Under the pieces are notes generated by a model. The model was not told where the DNA came from, did no database searches, and saw nothing but the letters and a program-made list of their open reading frames with translations. 64,000 bases of DNA from Amaranthus tricolor (taxonomy: Eukaryota; Streptophyta; Magnoliopsida; Caryophyllales; Amaranthaceae). A program made the position numbers and the translations under genes. The stretch is from positions 9,287,398 through 9,351,397 of the forward strand of contig NC_080057.1 in the NCBI RefSeq assembly GCF_026212465.1, given 5' to 3'. This document shows positions 29,101-44,586 of the stretch, piece after piece (the first letter of the stretch is position 1; every line of letters starts with the position of its first letter).

Positions 29101-31230
29101 GAACGATGAAGAATGAACAAGGATCAATGAAGAATGAACGATGAATAATGAACAAGGATCAATGATCAATGAAGAATGAACGATGAAGAATGAACAAGGA
29201 TCAATGATCAATGAAGAATGAACGATGAAGAATGAACAAGGATCAATGGTCAATGACGAATGAACGATGAAGAATGAACAAGGATCAATGATCAATGAAG
29301 AATGAACGATGAAGAATGAACAAGGATTAATGATCAATGAAGAATGAACGATGAAGAATGAACAAGGATTAATGGTCAATGACGAATGAACGATGAAGAA
29401 TGAACAAGGATCAATGATTAATGAAGAATGAACGATAAAGAATGCACAAGGATCAATGATCAATGAAGAATGAACGATGAAGAATGAACAAGGATTAATG
29501 GTCAATGACAATTGAACGATGAAGAATGAACAAGGATCAATGATCAATGAAGAATGAACGATGAAGAATGAACAAGGATCAATGATCAATGAAGAATGAA
29601 CGATGAAAAATGAACAAGGATCAATGATCAATGACGAATGAACGATGAAGAATGAACAAGGATCAATGATCAATGAAGAATGAACGATGAAGAATGAACA
29701 AGGATCAATGATCAATGAAGAATGAACGATGAAGAATGATCAAGGATCAATGATCAATGAAGAATGAACGATGAAGAATGAACAAGGATCAATGGTCAAT
29801 GACGAATGAACGATGAAGAATGAACAAGGATCAATGATCAATGAAGAATGAACGATGAAGAATGAACAAGGATCAATGATCAATTAAGAATGAACGATGA
29901 AGAATGAACAAGGATTAATGGTCAATGACGAATTAACGATGAAGAATGAACAAGGATCAATGATCAATGAAGAATGAACGATGAAGAATGAACAAGGATC
30001 AATGATCAATGAAGAATGAACGATGTAGAATGAACAAGGATTAATGATCAATGAAGAATGAACAAGGATCAATGATCAATGAAGAATGAACAAGGATCAA
30101 TGATCAATGAAGAATGAACGATGAAGAATGAACAAGGATCAATGATCAATGAAGAATGAACGATGAAGAATGAACAAGGATCAATGATCAATGAAGAATG
30201 AACGATGAAGAATGAACAAGGATCAATGATCAATGAAGAATGAACGATGAAGAATGAACAAGGATCAATGATCAATGAAGAATGAACGTTGAAGAATGAA
30301 CAAGGATCAATGATCAATGAAGAATGAACGATGAAGAATGAACAAGGATCAATGATCAATGAAGAATGAACGATGAAGAATGAACAAGGATTAATGGTCA
30401 ATGACAAATGAACGATGAAGAATGAACAAGGATCAATGATCAATGAAGAATGAACGATGAAGAATGAACAAGGATCAATGATCATTGAAGAATGAACGAT
30501 GAAGAATGAACAAGGTTCAATGGTCAATGAAGAATGAACGATGAAGAATGAACAAGGATCAATGATCAATGAAGAATGAACGATGAAGAATGAACAAGGA
30601 TCAATGATCAATGAAGAATGAACGATGAAGAATGAACAAGGATTAATGATCAATGAAGAATGAACAAGGATCAATGATCAATGAAGAATGAACAAGGATC
30701 AATGATCAATGAAGAATGAACGATGAAGAATGAACAAGGATCAATGATCAATGAAGAATGAACGATGAAGAATGAACAAGGATCAATGATCAATGAAGAA
30801 TGAACGATGAAGAATGAACAACGATCAATGATCAATGAAGAATGAACGATGAAGAATGAACAAGGATCAATGATCAATGAAGAATGAACGTTGAAGAATG
30901 AACAAGGATCAATGATCAATGAAGAATGAACGATGAAGAATGAACAAGGATCAATGATCAATGAAGAATGAACAAGGATCAATGATAAATGAAGAATGAA
31001 CGATGAAGAATGAACAAGGATTAATGGTCAATGACGAATGAACGATGAAGAATGAACAAGGATCAATGATCAATGAAGAATGAACGATGAAGAATGAACA
31101 AGGATCAATGATCAATGAAGAATGAACGATGAAGAATGAACAAGGATCAATGGTCAATGACGAATGAACGATGAAGAATGAACAAGGATCAATGATCAAT
31201 GAAGAATGAACGATGAAGAATGAACAAGGA
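25830..31230 (+). repeat. 2,275-bp tandem duplication, about 2.4 copies
   Basis: Seven landmarks keep a constant spacing of 2,275 bp (325 heptamers): 26,121/28,396, 26,401/28,676, 26,814/29,089, 27,609/29,884, 27,794/30,069, 28,396/30,671 and 28,676/30,951. The copies differ by isolated substitutions, for example ATGAATA near 29,144 and A to T at 30,026. The repeat ends near 31,230, where one copy has AGGATTA and the other AGGATCA. Confidence 0.87.
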
Positions 31231-31489
31231 TCAATGATCAATGAAGAATGAACGATGAAGAATGAACAAGGATTAATGATCAATGAAGAATGAACAAGGA
31301 TCAATGATAAATGAAGAATGAACGATGAAGAATGAACAAGGATTAATGGTCAATGACGAATGAACGATGAAGAATGAACAAGGATCAATGATCAATGAAG
31401 AATGAACGATGAAGAATGAACAAGGATCAATGATCAATGAAGAATGAACGATGAAGAATGAACAAGGATCAATGGTCAATGACGAATGA

Positions 31490-33670
31490 ACGATGAAGAA
31501 TGAACAAGGATCAATGATCAATGAAGAATGAACGATGAAGAATGAACAAGGATTAATGATCAATGAAGAATGAACGATGAAGAATGAACAAGGATTAATG
31601 GTCAATGACGAATGAACGATGAAGAATGAACAAGGATCAATGATTAATGAAGAATGAACGATAAAGAATGCACAAGGATCAATGATCAATGAAGAATGAA
31701 CGATGAAGAATGAACAAGGATCAATAGTCAATGACGAATGAACGATGAAGAATGAACAAGGATCAATGATCAATGAATAATGAACGATGAAGAATGAACA
31801 AGGATCAATGATGAATGACGAATGAACGATGAAGAATGAACAAGGATCAATGATGAATGAAGAATGAACGATGAAGAATGAACAAGGATCAATGATCAAT
31901 GAAGAATGAACGATGAAGAATGAATAAGGATCAATGATCAATGAAGAATGAACAAGGATCAATGATAAATGAAGAATGAACGATGAAGAATGAACAAGGA
32001 TCAATGATCAATGAAGAATGAACGATGAAGAATGAACAACGATCAATGATCAATGAAGAATGAACGATGAAGAATGAACAAGGATCAATGATCAATGAAG
32101 AATGAACGATGAAGAATGAACAAGGATCAATGATCAATGAAGAATGAACGATGAAGAATGAACAAGGATCAATGATCAATGAAGAATGAACGATGAAGAA
32201 TGAACAAGGATCAATGATCAATGAAGAATGAACGTTGAAGAATGAACAAGGATCAATGATCAATGAAGAATGAATGATGAAGAATGAACAAGGATCAATG
32301 ATCAATGAAGAATGAACAAGGATCAATGATAAATGAAGAATGAACGATGAAGAATGAACAAGGATTAATGGTCAATGACGAATGAACGATGAAGAATGAA
32401 CAAGGATCAATGATCAATGAAGAATGAACGATGAAGAATGAACAAGGATCAATGATCAATGAAGAATGAACGATGAAAAATGAACAAGGATCAACGATCA
32501 ATGACGAATGAACGATGAAGAATGAACAAGGATCAATGATCAATGAACAATGAACGATGAAGAATGAACAAGGATCAATGATCAATGAAGAATGAACGAT
32601 GAAGAATGAACAAGGATTAATGATCAATGAAGAATGAACGATGAAGAATGAACAAGGATTAATGGTCAATGACGAATGAACGATGAAGAATGAACAAGGA
32701 TCAATGATTAATGAAGAATGAACGATAAAGAATGCACAAGGATCAATGATCAATGAAGAATGAACGATGAAGAATGAACAAGGATCAATAGTCAATGACG
32801 AATGAACGATGAAGAATGAACAAGGATCAATGATCAATGAATAATGAACGATGAAGAATGAACAAGGATCAATGATGAATGACGAATGAACGATGAAGAA
32901 TGAACAAGGATCAATGATGAATGAAGAATGAACGATGAAGAATGAACAAGGATCAATGATCAATGAAGAATGAACGATGAAGAATGAATAAGGATCAATG
33001 ATCAATGAAGAATGAACAAGCATCAATGATAAATGAAGAATGAACGATGAAGAATGAACAAGGATCAATGATCAATGAAGAATGAACGATGAAGAATGAA
33101 CAACGATCAATGATCAATGAAGAATGAACGATGAAGAATGAACAAGGATCAATGATCAATGAAGAATGAACGATGAAGAATGAACAAGGATCAATGATCA
33201 ATGAAGAATGAACGATGAAGAATGAACAAGGATCAATGATCAATGAAGAATGAACGATGAAGAATGAACAAGGATCAATGATCAATGAAGAATGAACGTT
33301 GAAGAATGAACAAGGATCAATGATCAATGAAGAATGAATGATGAAGAATGAACAAGGATCAATGATCAATGAAGAATGAACAAGGATCAATGATAAATGA
33401 AGAATGAACGATGAAGAATGAACAAGGATTAATGGTCAATGACGAATGAACGATGAAGAATGAACAAGGATCAATGATCAATGAAGAATGAACGATGAAG
33501 AATGAACAAGGATCAATGATCAATGAAGAATGAACGATGAAAAATGAACAAGGATCAATGATCAATGACGAATGAACGATGAAGAATGAACAAGGATCAA
33601 TGATCAATGAACAATGAACGATGAAGAATGAACAAGGATCAATGATCAATGAAGAATGAACGATGAAGAA
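31490..33670 (+). repeat. 1,064-bp tandem duplication, two copies
   Basis: Landmarks 31,671/32,735 (the ATGCACA unit), 31,931/32,995 and 32,295/33,359 are each 1,064 bp apart (152 heptamers). The repeated stretch is about 2.05 periods. One private change in the first copy is T to C at 32,495. This region also carries ATGATGA, ATGAATA and ATAGTCA variants shared with 2.5-2.7 kb and 20.2-20.4 kb. Confidence 0.85.
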
Positions 33671-33932
33671 TGATCAAGGATCAATGATCAATGAAGAATG
33701 AACGATGAAGAATGAACAAGGATCAATGGTCAATGACGAATGAACGATGAAGAATGAAGAAGGATCAATGATCAATGAAGAATGAACGATGAAGAATGAA
33801 CAAGGATCAATGATCAATTAAGAATGAACGATGAAGAATGAACAAGGATTAATGGTCAATGACGAATGAACGATGAAGAATGAACAAGGATCAATGATCA
33901 ATGAAGAATGAACGATGAAGAATGAACAAGGA

Positions 33933-36900
33933 TCAATGATCAATGAAGAATGAACAAGGATCAATGATAAATGAAGAATGAACGATGAAGAATGAACAAG
34001 GATTAATGGTCAATGACGAACGAACGATGAAGAATGAACAAGGATCAATGATCAATGAAGAATGAACGATGAAGAATGAACAAGGATCAATGATCAATGA
34101 AGAATGAACGATGAAGAATGAACAAGGATCAATGGTCAATGACGAATGAACGATGAAGAATGAACAAGGATCAATGATCAATGAAGAATGAACGATGAAG
34201 AATGAACAAGGATCAATGATCAATGAAGAATGAACGATGAAGAATGAACAAGGATTAATGATCAATGAAGAATGAACAAGGATCAATGATCAATGAAGAA
34301 TGAACAAGGATCAATGATCAATGAAGAATGAACGATGAAGAATGAACAAGGATCAATGATCAATGAAGAATGAACGATGAAGAATGAACAAGGATCAATG
34401 ATCAATGAAGAATGAACGATGAAGAATGAACAAGGATCAATGATCAATGAAGAATGAACGATGAAGAATGAACAAGGATCAATGATCAATGAAGAATGAA
34501 CGATGAAGAATGAACAAGGATCAATGATCAATGAAGAATAAACGATGAAGAATGAACAAGGATCAATGATCAATGAAGAATGAACAAGGATCAATGATAA
34601 ATGAAGAATGAACGATGAAGAATGAACAAGGATTAATGGTCAATGACGAATGAACGATGAAGAATGAACAAGGATCAATGATCAATGAAGAATGAACGAT
34701 GAAGAATGAACAAGGATCAATGATCAATGAAGAATGAACGATGAAGAATGAACAAGGATCAATGGTCAATGACGAATGAACGATGAAGAATGAACAAGGA
34801 TCAATGATCAATGAAGAATGAACGATGAAGAATGAACAAGGATCAATGATAATTGAAGAATGAACGATGAAGAATGAACAAGGATCAATGATCAATGAAG
34901 AATGAACAAGGATCAATGATAAATGAAGAATGAACGATGAAGAATGAACAAGGATTAATGGTCAATGACGAACGAACGATGAAGAATGAACAAGGATCAA
35001 TGATCAATGAAGAATGAACGATGAAGAATGAACAAGGATCAATGATCAATGAAGAATGAACGATGAAGAATGAACAAGGATCAATGGTCAATGACGAATG
35101 AACGATGAAGAATGAACAAGGATCAATGATCAATGAAGAATGAACGATGAAGAATGAACAAGGATCAATGATCAATGAAGAATGAACGATGAAGAATGAA
35201 CAAGGATTAATGATCAATGAAGAATGAACAAGGATCAATGATCAATGAAGAATGAACAAGGATCAATGATCAATGAAGAATGAACGATGAAGAATGAACA
35301 AGGATCAATGATCAATGAAGAATGAACGATGAAGAATGAACAAGGATCAATGATCAATGAAGAATGAACGATGAAGAATGAACAAGGATCAATGATCAAT
35401 GAAGAATGAACGATGAAGAATGAACAAGGATCAATGATCAATGAAGAATGAACGATGAAGAATGAACAAGGATCAATGATCAATGAAGAATAAACGATGA
35501 AGAATGAACAAGGATCAATGATCAATGAAGAATGAACAAGGATCAATGATAAATGAAGAATGAACGATGAAGAATGAACAAGGATTAATGGTCAATGACG
35601 AATGAACGATGAAGAATGAACAAGGATCAATGATCAATGAAGAATGAACGATGAAGAATGAACAAGGATCAATGATCAATGAAGAATGAACGATGAAGAA
35701 TGAACAAGGATCAATGGTCAATGACGAATGAACGATGAAGAATGAACAAGGATCAATGATCAATGAAGAATGAACGATGAAGAATGAACAAGGATCAATG
35801 ATCAATGAAGAATGAACGATGAAGAATGAACAAGGATCAATGATCAATGAAGAATGAACAAGGATCAATGATAAATGAAGAATGAACGATGAAGAATGAA
35901 CAAGGATTAATGGTCAATGACGAACGAACGATGAAGAATGAACAAGGATCAATGATCAATGAAGAATGAACGATGAAGAATGAACAAGGATCAATGATCA
36001 ATGAAGAATGAACGATGAAGAATGAACAAGGATCAATGGTCAATGACGAATGAACGATGAAGAATGAACAAGGATCAATGATCAATGAAGAATGAACGAT
36101 GAAGAATGAACAAGGATCAATGATCAATGAAGAATGAACGATGAAGAATGAACAAGGATTAATGATCAATGAAGAATGAACAAGGATCAATGATCAATGA
36201 AGAATGAACAAGGATCAATGATCAATGAAGAATGAACGATGAAGAATGAACAAGGATCAATGATCAATGAAGAATGAACGATGAAGAATGAACAAGGATC
36301 AATGATCAATGAAGAATGAACGATGAAGAATGAACAAGGATCAATGATCAATGAAGAATGAACGATGAAGAATGAACAAGGATCAATGATCAATGAAGAA
36401 TGAACGATGAAGAATGAACAAGGATCAATGATCAATGAAGAATAAACGATGAAGAATGAACAAGGATCAATGATCAATGAAGAATGAACAAGGATCAATG
36501 ATAAATGAAGAATGAACGATGAAGAATGAACAAGGATTAATGGTCAATGACGAATGAACGATGAAGAATGAACAAGGATCAATGATCAATGAAGAATGAA
36601 CGATGAAGAATGAACAAGGATCAATGATCAATGAAGAATGAACGATGAAGAATGAACAAGGATCAATGGTCAATGACGAATGAACGATGAAGAATGAACA
36701 AGGATCAATGATCAATGAAGAATGAACGATGAAGAATGAACAAGGATCAATGATCAATGAAGAATGAACGATGAAGAATGAACAAGGATCAATGATCAAT
36801 GAAGAATGAACAAGGATCAATGATAAATGAAGAATGAACGATGAAGAATGAACAAGGATTAATGGTCAATGACGAACGAACGATGAAGAATGAACAAGGA

Positions 36901-38650
36901 TCAATGATCAATGAAGAATGAACGATGAAGAATGAACAAGGATCAATGATCAATGAAGAATGAACGATGAAGAATGAACAAGGATCAATGGTCAATGACG
37001 AATGAACGATGAAGAATGAACAAGGATCAATGATCAATGAAGAATGAACGATGAAGAATGAACAAGGATCAATGATCAATGAAGAATGAACGATGAAGAA
37101 TGAACAAGGATTAATGATCAATGAAGAATGAACAAGGATCAATGATCAATGAAGAATGAACAAGGATCAATGATCAATGAAGAATGAACGATGAAGAATG
37201 AACAAGGATCAATGATCAATGAAGAATGAACGATGAAGAATGAACAAGGATCAATGATCAATGAAGAATGAACGATGAAGAATGAACAAGGATCAATGAT
37301 CAATGAAGAATGAACGATGAAGAATGAACAAGGATCAATGATCAATGAAGAATGAACGATGAAGAATGAACAAGGATCAATGATCAATGAAGAATAAACG
37401 ATGAAGAATGAACAAGGATCAATGATCAATGAAGAATGAACAAGGATCAATGATAAATGAAGAATGAACGATGAAGAATGAACAAGGATTAATGGTCAAT
37501 GACGAATGAACGATGAAGAATGAACAAGGATCAATGATCAATGAAGAATGAACGATGAAGAATGAACAAGGATCAATGATCAATGAAGAATGAACGATGA
37601 AGAATGAACAAGGATCAATGGTCAATGACGAATGAACGATGAAGAATGAACAAGGATCAATGATCAATGAAGAATGAACGATGAAGAATGAACAAGGATC
37701 AATGATCAATGAAGAATGAACGATGAAGAATGAACAAGGATCAATGATCAATGAAGAGTGAACAAGGATCAATGATAAATGAAGAATGAACGATGAAGAA
37801 TGAACAAGGATTAATGGTCAATGACGAACGAACGATGAAGAATGAACAAGGATCAATGATCAATGAAGAATGAACGATGAAGAATGAACAAGGATCAATG
37901 ATCAATGAAGAATGAACGATGAAGAATGAACAAGGATCAATGGTCAATGACGAATGAACGATGAAGAATGAACAAGGATCAATGATCAATGAAGAATGAA
38001 CGATGAAGAATGAACAAGGATCAATGATCAATGAAGAATGAACGATGAAGAATGAACAAGGATTAATGATCAATGAAGAATGAACAAGGATCAATGATCA
38101 ATGAAGAATGAACAAGGATCAATGATCAATGAAGAATGAACGATGAAGAATGAACAAGGATCAATGATCAATGAAGAATGAACGATGAAGAATGAACAAG
38201 GATCAATGATCAATGAAGAATGAACGATGAAGAATGAACAAGGATCAATGATCAATGAAGAATGAACGATGAAGAATGAACAAGGATCAATGATCAATGA
38301 AGAATGAACGATGAAGAATGAACAAGGATCAATGATCAATGAAGAATAAACGATGAAGAATGAACAAGGATCAATGATCAATGAAGAATGAACAAGGATC
38401 AATGATAAATGAAGAATGAACGATGAAGAATGAACAAGGATTAATGGTCAATGACGAATGAACGATGAAGAATGAACAAGGATCAATGATCAATGAAGAA
38501 TGAACGATGAAGAATGAACAAGGATCAATGATCAATGAAGAATGAACGATGAAGAATGAACAAGGATCAATGGTCAATGACGAATGAACGATGAAGAATG
38601 AACAAGGATCAATGATCAATGAAGAATGAACGATGAAGAATGAACAAGGA
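33933..38650 (+). repeat. 952-bp higher-order repeat, five copies
   Basis: Copies start at 33,933, 34,885, 35,837, 36,789 and 37,741, each exactly 952 bp apart; the last diverges at about 38,650. One copy holds twenty 42-bp and four 28-bp units and is built of three sub-blocks of 350, 280 and 322 bp; the first and third are close relatives and the middle is nearly pure consensus. A diagnostic ATAAACG heptamer occurs once per copy. Differences between copies are few, such as 34,851-34,853 in copy 1 and A to G at 37,758 in copy 5. This is the only stretch I found with more than about 2.4 copies of a higher-order unit, so it is the most recently or most strongly amplified part. Confidence 0.92.
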
Positions 38651-41600
38651 TTAATGATCAATGAAGAATGAACGATGAAGAATGAACAAGGATTAATGGT
38701 CAATGACGAATGAACGATGAAGAATGAACAAGGATCAATGATTAATGAAGAATGAACGATAAAGAATGCACAAGGATCAATGATCAATGAAGAATGAACG
38801 ATGAAGAATGAACAAGGATCAATGATCAATGAAGAATGAACGATGAAGAATGAACAAGGATCAATGATCAATGAAGAATGAACGATGAAGAATGAACAAG
38901 GATCAATGATCAATGAAGAATGAACGATGAAGAATGAACAACGATCAATGATCAATGAAGAATGAACGATGAAGAATGAACAAGGATCAATGATCAATGA
39001 AGAATGAACGTTGAAGAATAAACAAGGATCAATGATCAATGAAGAATGAACGATGAAGAATGAACAAGGATCAATGATCAATGAAGAATGAACAAGGATC
39101 AATGATAAATGAAGAATGAACGATGAAGAATGAACAAGGATTAATGGTCAATGACGAATGAACGATGAAGAATGAACAAGGATCAATGATCAATGAAGAA
39201 TGAACGATGAAGAATGAACAAGGATCAATGATCAATGAAGAATGAACGATGAAGAATGAACAAGGATCAATGGTCAATGACGAATGAACGATGAAGAATG
39301 AACAAGGATCAATGATCAATGAAGAATGAACGATGAATAATGAACAAGGATTAATGATCAATGAAGAATGAACGATGAAGAATGAACAAGGATTAATGGT
39401 CAATGACGAATGAACGATGAAGAATGAACAAGGATCAATGATTAATGAAGAATGAACGATAAAGAATGCACAAGGATCAATGATCAATGAAGAATGAACG
39501 ATGAAGAATGAACAAGGATCAATGAAGAATGAACGATGAAGAATGAACAAGGATCAATGATCAATGAAGAATGAACGATGAAGAATGAACAAGGATCAAT
39601 GATCAATGAAGAATGAACGATGAAGAATGAACAAGGATCAATGTTCAATGACGAATGAACGATGAAGAATGAACAAGGATCAATGATCAATGAAGAATGA
39701 ACGATGAAGAATGAACAAGGATTAATGATCAATGAAGAATGAACGATGAAGAATGAACAAGGATTAATGGTCAATGACGAATGAACGATGAAGAATGAAC
39801 AAGGATCAATGATTAATGAAGAATGAACGATAAAGAATGCACAAGGATCAATGATCAATGAAGAATGAACGATGAAGAATGAACAAGGATCAATAGTCAA
39901 TGACGAATGAACGATGAAGAATGAACAAGGATCAATGATCAATGAATAATGAACGATGAAGAATGAACAAGGATCAATGATGAATGACGAATGAACGATG
40001 AAGAATGAACAAGGATCAATGATGAATGAAGAATGAACGATGAAGAATGAACAAGGATCAATGATCAATGAAGAATGAACGATGAAGAATGAATAAGGAT
40101 CAATGATCAATGAAGAATGAACAAGGATCAATGATAAATGAAGAATGATCGATGAAGAATGAACAAGGATCAATGATCAATGAAGAATGAACGATGAAGA
40201 ATGAACAACGATCAATGATCAATGAAGAATGAACGATGAAGAATGAACAAGGATCAATGATCAATGAAGAATGAACGATGAAGAATGAACAAGGATCAAT
40301 GATCAATGAAGAATGAACGATGAAGAATGAACAAGGATCAATGATCAATGAAGAATGAACGATGAAGAATGAACAAGGATCAATGATCAATGAAGAATGA
40401 ACGTTGAAGAATGAACAAGGATCAATGATCAATGAAGAATGAATGATGAAGAATGAACAAGGATCAATGATCAATGAAGAATGAACAAGGATCAATGATA
40501 AATGAAGAATGAACGATGAAGAATGAACAAGGATTAATGGTCAATGACGAATGAACGATGAAGAATGAACAAGGATCAATGATCAATGAAGAATGAACGA
40601 TGAAGAATGAACAAGGATCAATGATCAATGAAGAATGAACGTTGAAGAATGAACAAGGATCAATGATCAATGAAGAATGAATGATGAAGAATGAACAAGG
40701 ATCAATGATCAATGAAGAATGAACAAGGATCAATGATAAATGAAGAATGAACGATGAAGAATGAACAAGGATTAATGGTCAATGACGAATGAACGATGAA
40801 GAATGAACAAGGATCAATGATCAATGAAGAATGAACGATGAAGAATGAACAAGGATCAATGATCAATGAAGAATGAACGATGAAAAATGAACAAGGATCA
40901 ATGATCAATGACGAATGAACGATGAAGAATGAACAAGGATCAATGATCAATGAACAATGAACGATGAAGAATGAACAAGGATCAATGATCAATGAAGAAT
41001 GAACGATGAAGAATGATCAAGGATCAATGATCAATGAAGAATGAACGATGAAGAATGAACAAGGATCAATGGTCAATGACGAATGAACGATGAAGAATGA
41101 AGAAGGATCAATGATCAATGAAGAATGAACGATGAAGAATGAACAAGGATCAATGATCAATTAAGAATGAACGATGAAGAATGAACAAGGATTAATGGTC
41201 AATGACGAATGAACGATGAAGAATGAACAAGGATCAATGATCAATGAAGAATGAACGATGAAGAATGAACAAGGATCAATGATCAATGAAGAATGAACAA
41301 GGATCAATGATAAATGAAGAATGAACGATGAAGAATGAACAAGGATTAATGGTCAATGACGAACGAACGATGAAGAATGAACAAGGATCAATGATCAATG
41401 AAGAATGAACGATGAAGAATGAACAAGGATCAATGATCAATGAAGAATGAACGATGAAGAATGAACAAGGATCAATGGTCAATGACGAATGAACGATGAA
41501 GAATGAACAAGGATCAATGATCAATGAAGAATGAACGATGAAGAATGAACAAGGATCAATGATCAATGAAGAATGAACGATGAAGAATGAACAAGGATTA

Positions 41601-44586
41601 ATGATCAATGAAGAATGAACAAGGATCAATGATCAATGAAGAATGAACAAGGATCAATGATCAATGAAGAATGAACGATGAAGAATGAACAAGGATCAAT
41701 GATCAATGAAGAATGAACGATGAAGAATGAACAAGGATCAATGATCAATGAAGAATGAACGATGAAGAATGAACAAGGATCAATGATCAATGAAGAATGA
41801 ACGATGAAGAATGAACAAGGATCAATGATCAATGAAGAATGAACGATGAAGAATGAACAAGGATCAATGATCAATGAAGAATAAACGATGAAGAATGAAC
41901 AAGGATCAATGATCAATGAAGAATGAACAAGGATCAATGATAAATGAAGAATGAACGATGAAGAATGAACAAGGATTAATGGTCAATGACGAATGAACGA
42001 TGAAGAATGAACAAGGATCAATGATCAATGAAGAATGAACGATGAAGAATGAACAAGGATCAATGATCAATGAAGAATGAACGATGAAGAATGAACAAGG
42101 ATCAATGGTCAATGACGAATGAACGATGAAGAATGAACAAGGATCAATGATCAATGAAGAATGAACGATGAAGAATGAACAAGGATTAATGATCAATGAA
42201 GAATGAACGATGAAGAATGAACAAGGATTAATGGTCAATGACGAATGAACGATGAAGAATGAACAAGGATCAATGATTAATGAAGAATGAACGATAAAGA
42301 ATGCACAAGGATCAATGATCAATGAAGAATGAACGATGAAGAATGAACAAGGATCAATGATCAATGAAGAATGAACGATGAAGAATGAACAAGGATCAAT
42401 GATCAATGAAGAATGAACGATGAAGAATGAACAAGGATCAATGATCAATGAAGAATGAACGATGAAGAATGAACAACGATCAATGATCAATGAAGAATGA
42501 ACGATGAAGAATGAACAAGGATCAATGATCAATGAAGAATGAACGTTGAAGAATAAACAAGGATCAATGATCAATGAAGAATGAACGATGAAGAATGAAC
42601 AAGGATCAATGATCAATGAAGAATGAACAAGGATCAATGATAAATGAAGAATGAACGATGAAGAATGAACAAGGATTAATGGTCAATGACGAATGAACGA
42701 TGAAGAATGAACAAGGATCAATGATCAATGAAGAATGAACGATGAAGAATGAACAAGGATCAATGATCAATGAAGAATGAACGATGAAGAATGAACAAGG
42801 ATCAATGGTCAATGACGAATGAACGATGAAGAATGAACAAGGATCAATGATCAATGAAGAATGAACGATGAAGAATGAACGAGGATTAATGATCAATGAA
42901 GAATGAACGATGAAGAATGAACAAGGATTAATGGTCAATGACGAATGAACGATGAAGAATGAACAAGGATCAATGATTAATGAAGAATGAACGATAAAGA
43001 ATGCACAAGGATCAATGATCAATGAAGAATGAACGATGAAGAATGAACGATGAAGAATGAACAAGGATCAATGAAGAATGAACGATGAAGAATGAACAAG
43101 GATCAATGATCAATGAAGAATGAACGATGAAGAATGAACAAGGATCAATGATCAATGAAGAATGAACGATGAAGAATGAACAAGGATCAATGTTCAATGA
43201 CGAATGAACGATGAAGAATGAACAAGGATCAATGATCAATGAAGAATGAACGATGAAGAATGAACAAGGATTAATGATCAATGAAGAATGAACGATGAAG
43301 AATGAACAAGGATTAATGGTCAATGACGAATGAACGATGAAGAATGAACAAGGATCAATGATTAATGAAGAATGAACGATAAAGAATGCACAAGGATCAA
43401 TGATCAATGAAGAATGAACGATGAAGAATGAACAAGGATCAATAGTCAATGACGAATGAACGATGAAGAATGAACAAGGATCAATGATCAATGAATAATG
43501 AACGATGAAGAATGAACAAGGATCAATGATGAATGACGAATGAACGATGAAGAATGAACAAGGATCAATGATGAATGAAGAATGAACGATGAAGAATGAA
43601 CAAGGATCAATGATCAATGAAGAATGAACGATGAAGAATGAATAAGGATCAATGATCAATGAAGAATGAACAAGGATCAATGATAAATGAAGAATGATCG
43701 ATGAAGAATGAACAAGGATCAATGATCAATGAAGAATGAACGATGAAGAATGAACAACGATCAATGATCAATGAAGAATGAACGATGAAGAATGAACAAG
43801 GATCAATGATCAATGAAGAATGAACGATGAAGAATGAACAAGGATCAATGATCAATGAAGAATGAACGATGAAGAATGAACAAGGATCAATGATCAATGA
43901 AGAATGAACGATGAAGAATGAACAAGGATCAATGATCAATGAAGAATGAACGTTGAAGAATGAACAAGGATCAATGATCAATGAAGAATGAATGATGAAG
44001 AATGAACAAGGATCAATGATCAATGAAGAATGAACAAGGATCAATGATAAATGAAGAATGAACGATGAAGAATGAACAAGGATTAATGGTCAATGACGAA
44101 TGAACGATGAAGAATGAACAAGGATCAATGATCAATGAAGAATGAACGATGAAGAATGAACAAGGATCAATGATCAATGAAGAATGAACGATGAAAAATG
44201 AACAAGGATCAATGATCAATGACGAATGAACGATGAAGAATGAACAAGGATCAATGATCAATGAACAATGAACGATGAAGAATGAACAAGGATCAATGAT
44301 CAATGAAGAATGAACGATGAAGAATGATCAAGGATCAATGATCAATGAAGAATGAACGATGAAGAATGAACAAGGATCAATGGTCAATGACGAATGAACG
44401 ATGAAGAATGAAGAAGGATCAATGATCAATGAAGAATGAACGATGAAGAATGAACAAGGATCAATGATCAATTAAGAATGAACGATGAAGAATGAACAAG
44501 GATTAATGGTCAATGACGAATGAACGATGAAGAATGAACAAGGATCAATGATCAATGAAGAATGAACGATGAAGAATGAACAAGGA
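37680..44586 (+). repeat. 3,535/3,311-bp tandem duplication
   Basis: Landmarks 37,741/41,276, 38,371/41,906 and 39,071/42,606 are 3,535 bp apart. After a 14-bp insertion in the second copy the spacing is 3,549 bp (40,100/43,649), and after loss of a 238-bp block it is 3,311 bp (40,702/44,013). Rare variants ATGTTCA (about 39,632 and 43,191) and ATGATCG (about 40,147 and 43,696) are shared. The 40,702-41,275 part is itself a copy of 33,359-33,932 (offset 7,343), so older pieces were moved as blocks. Confidence 0.85.
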
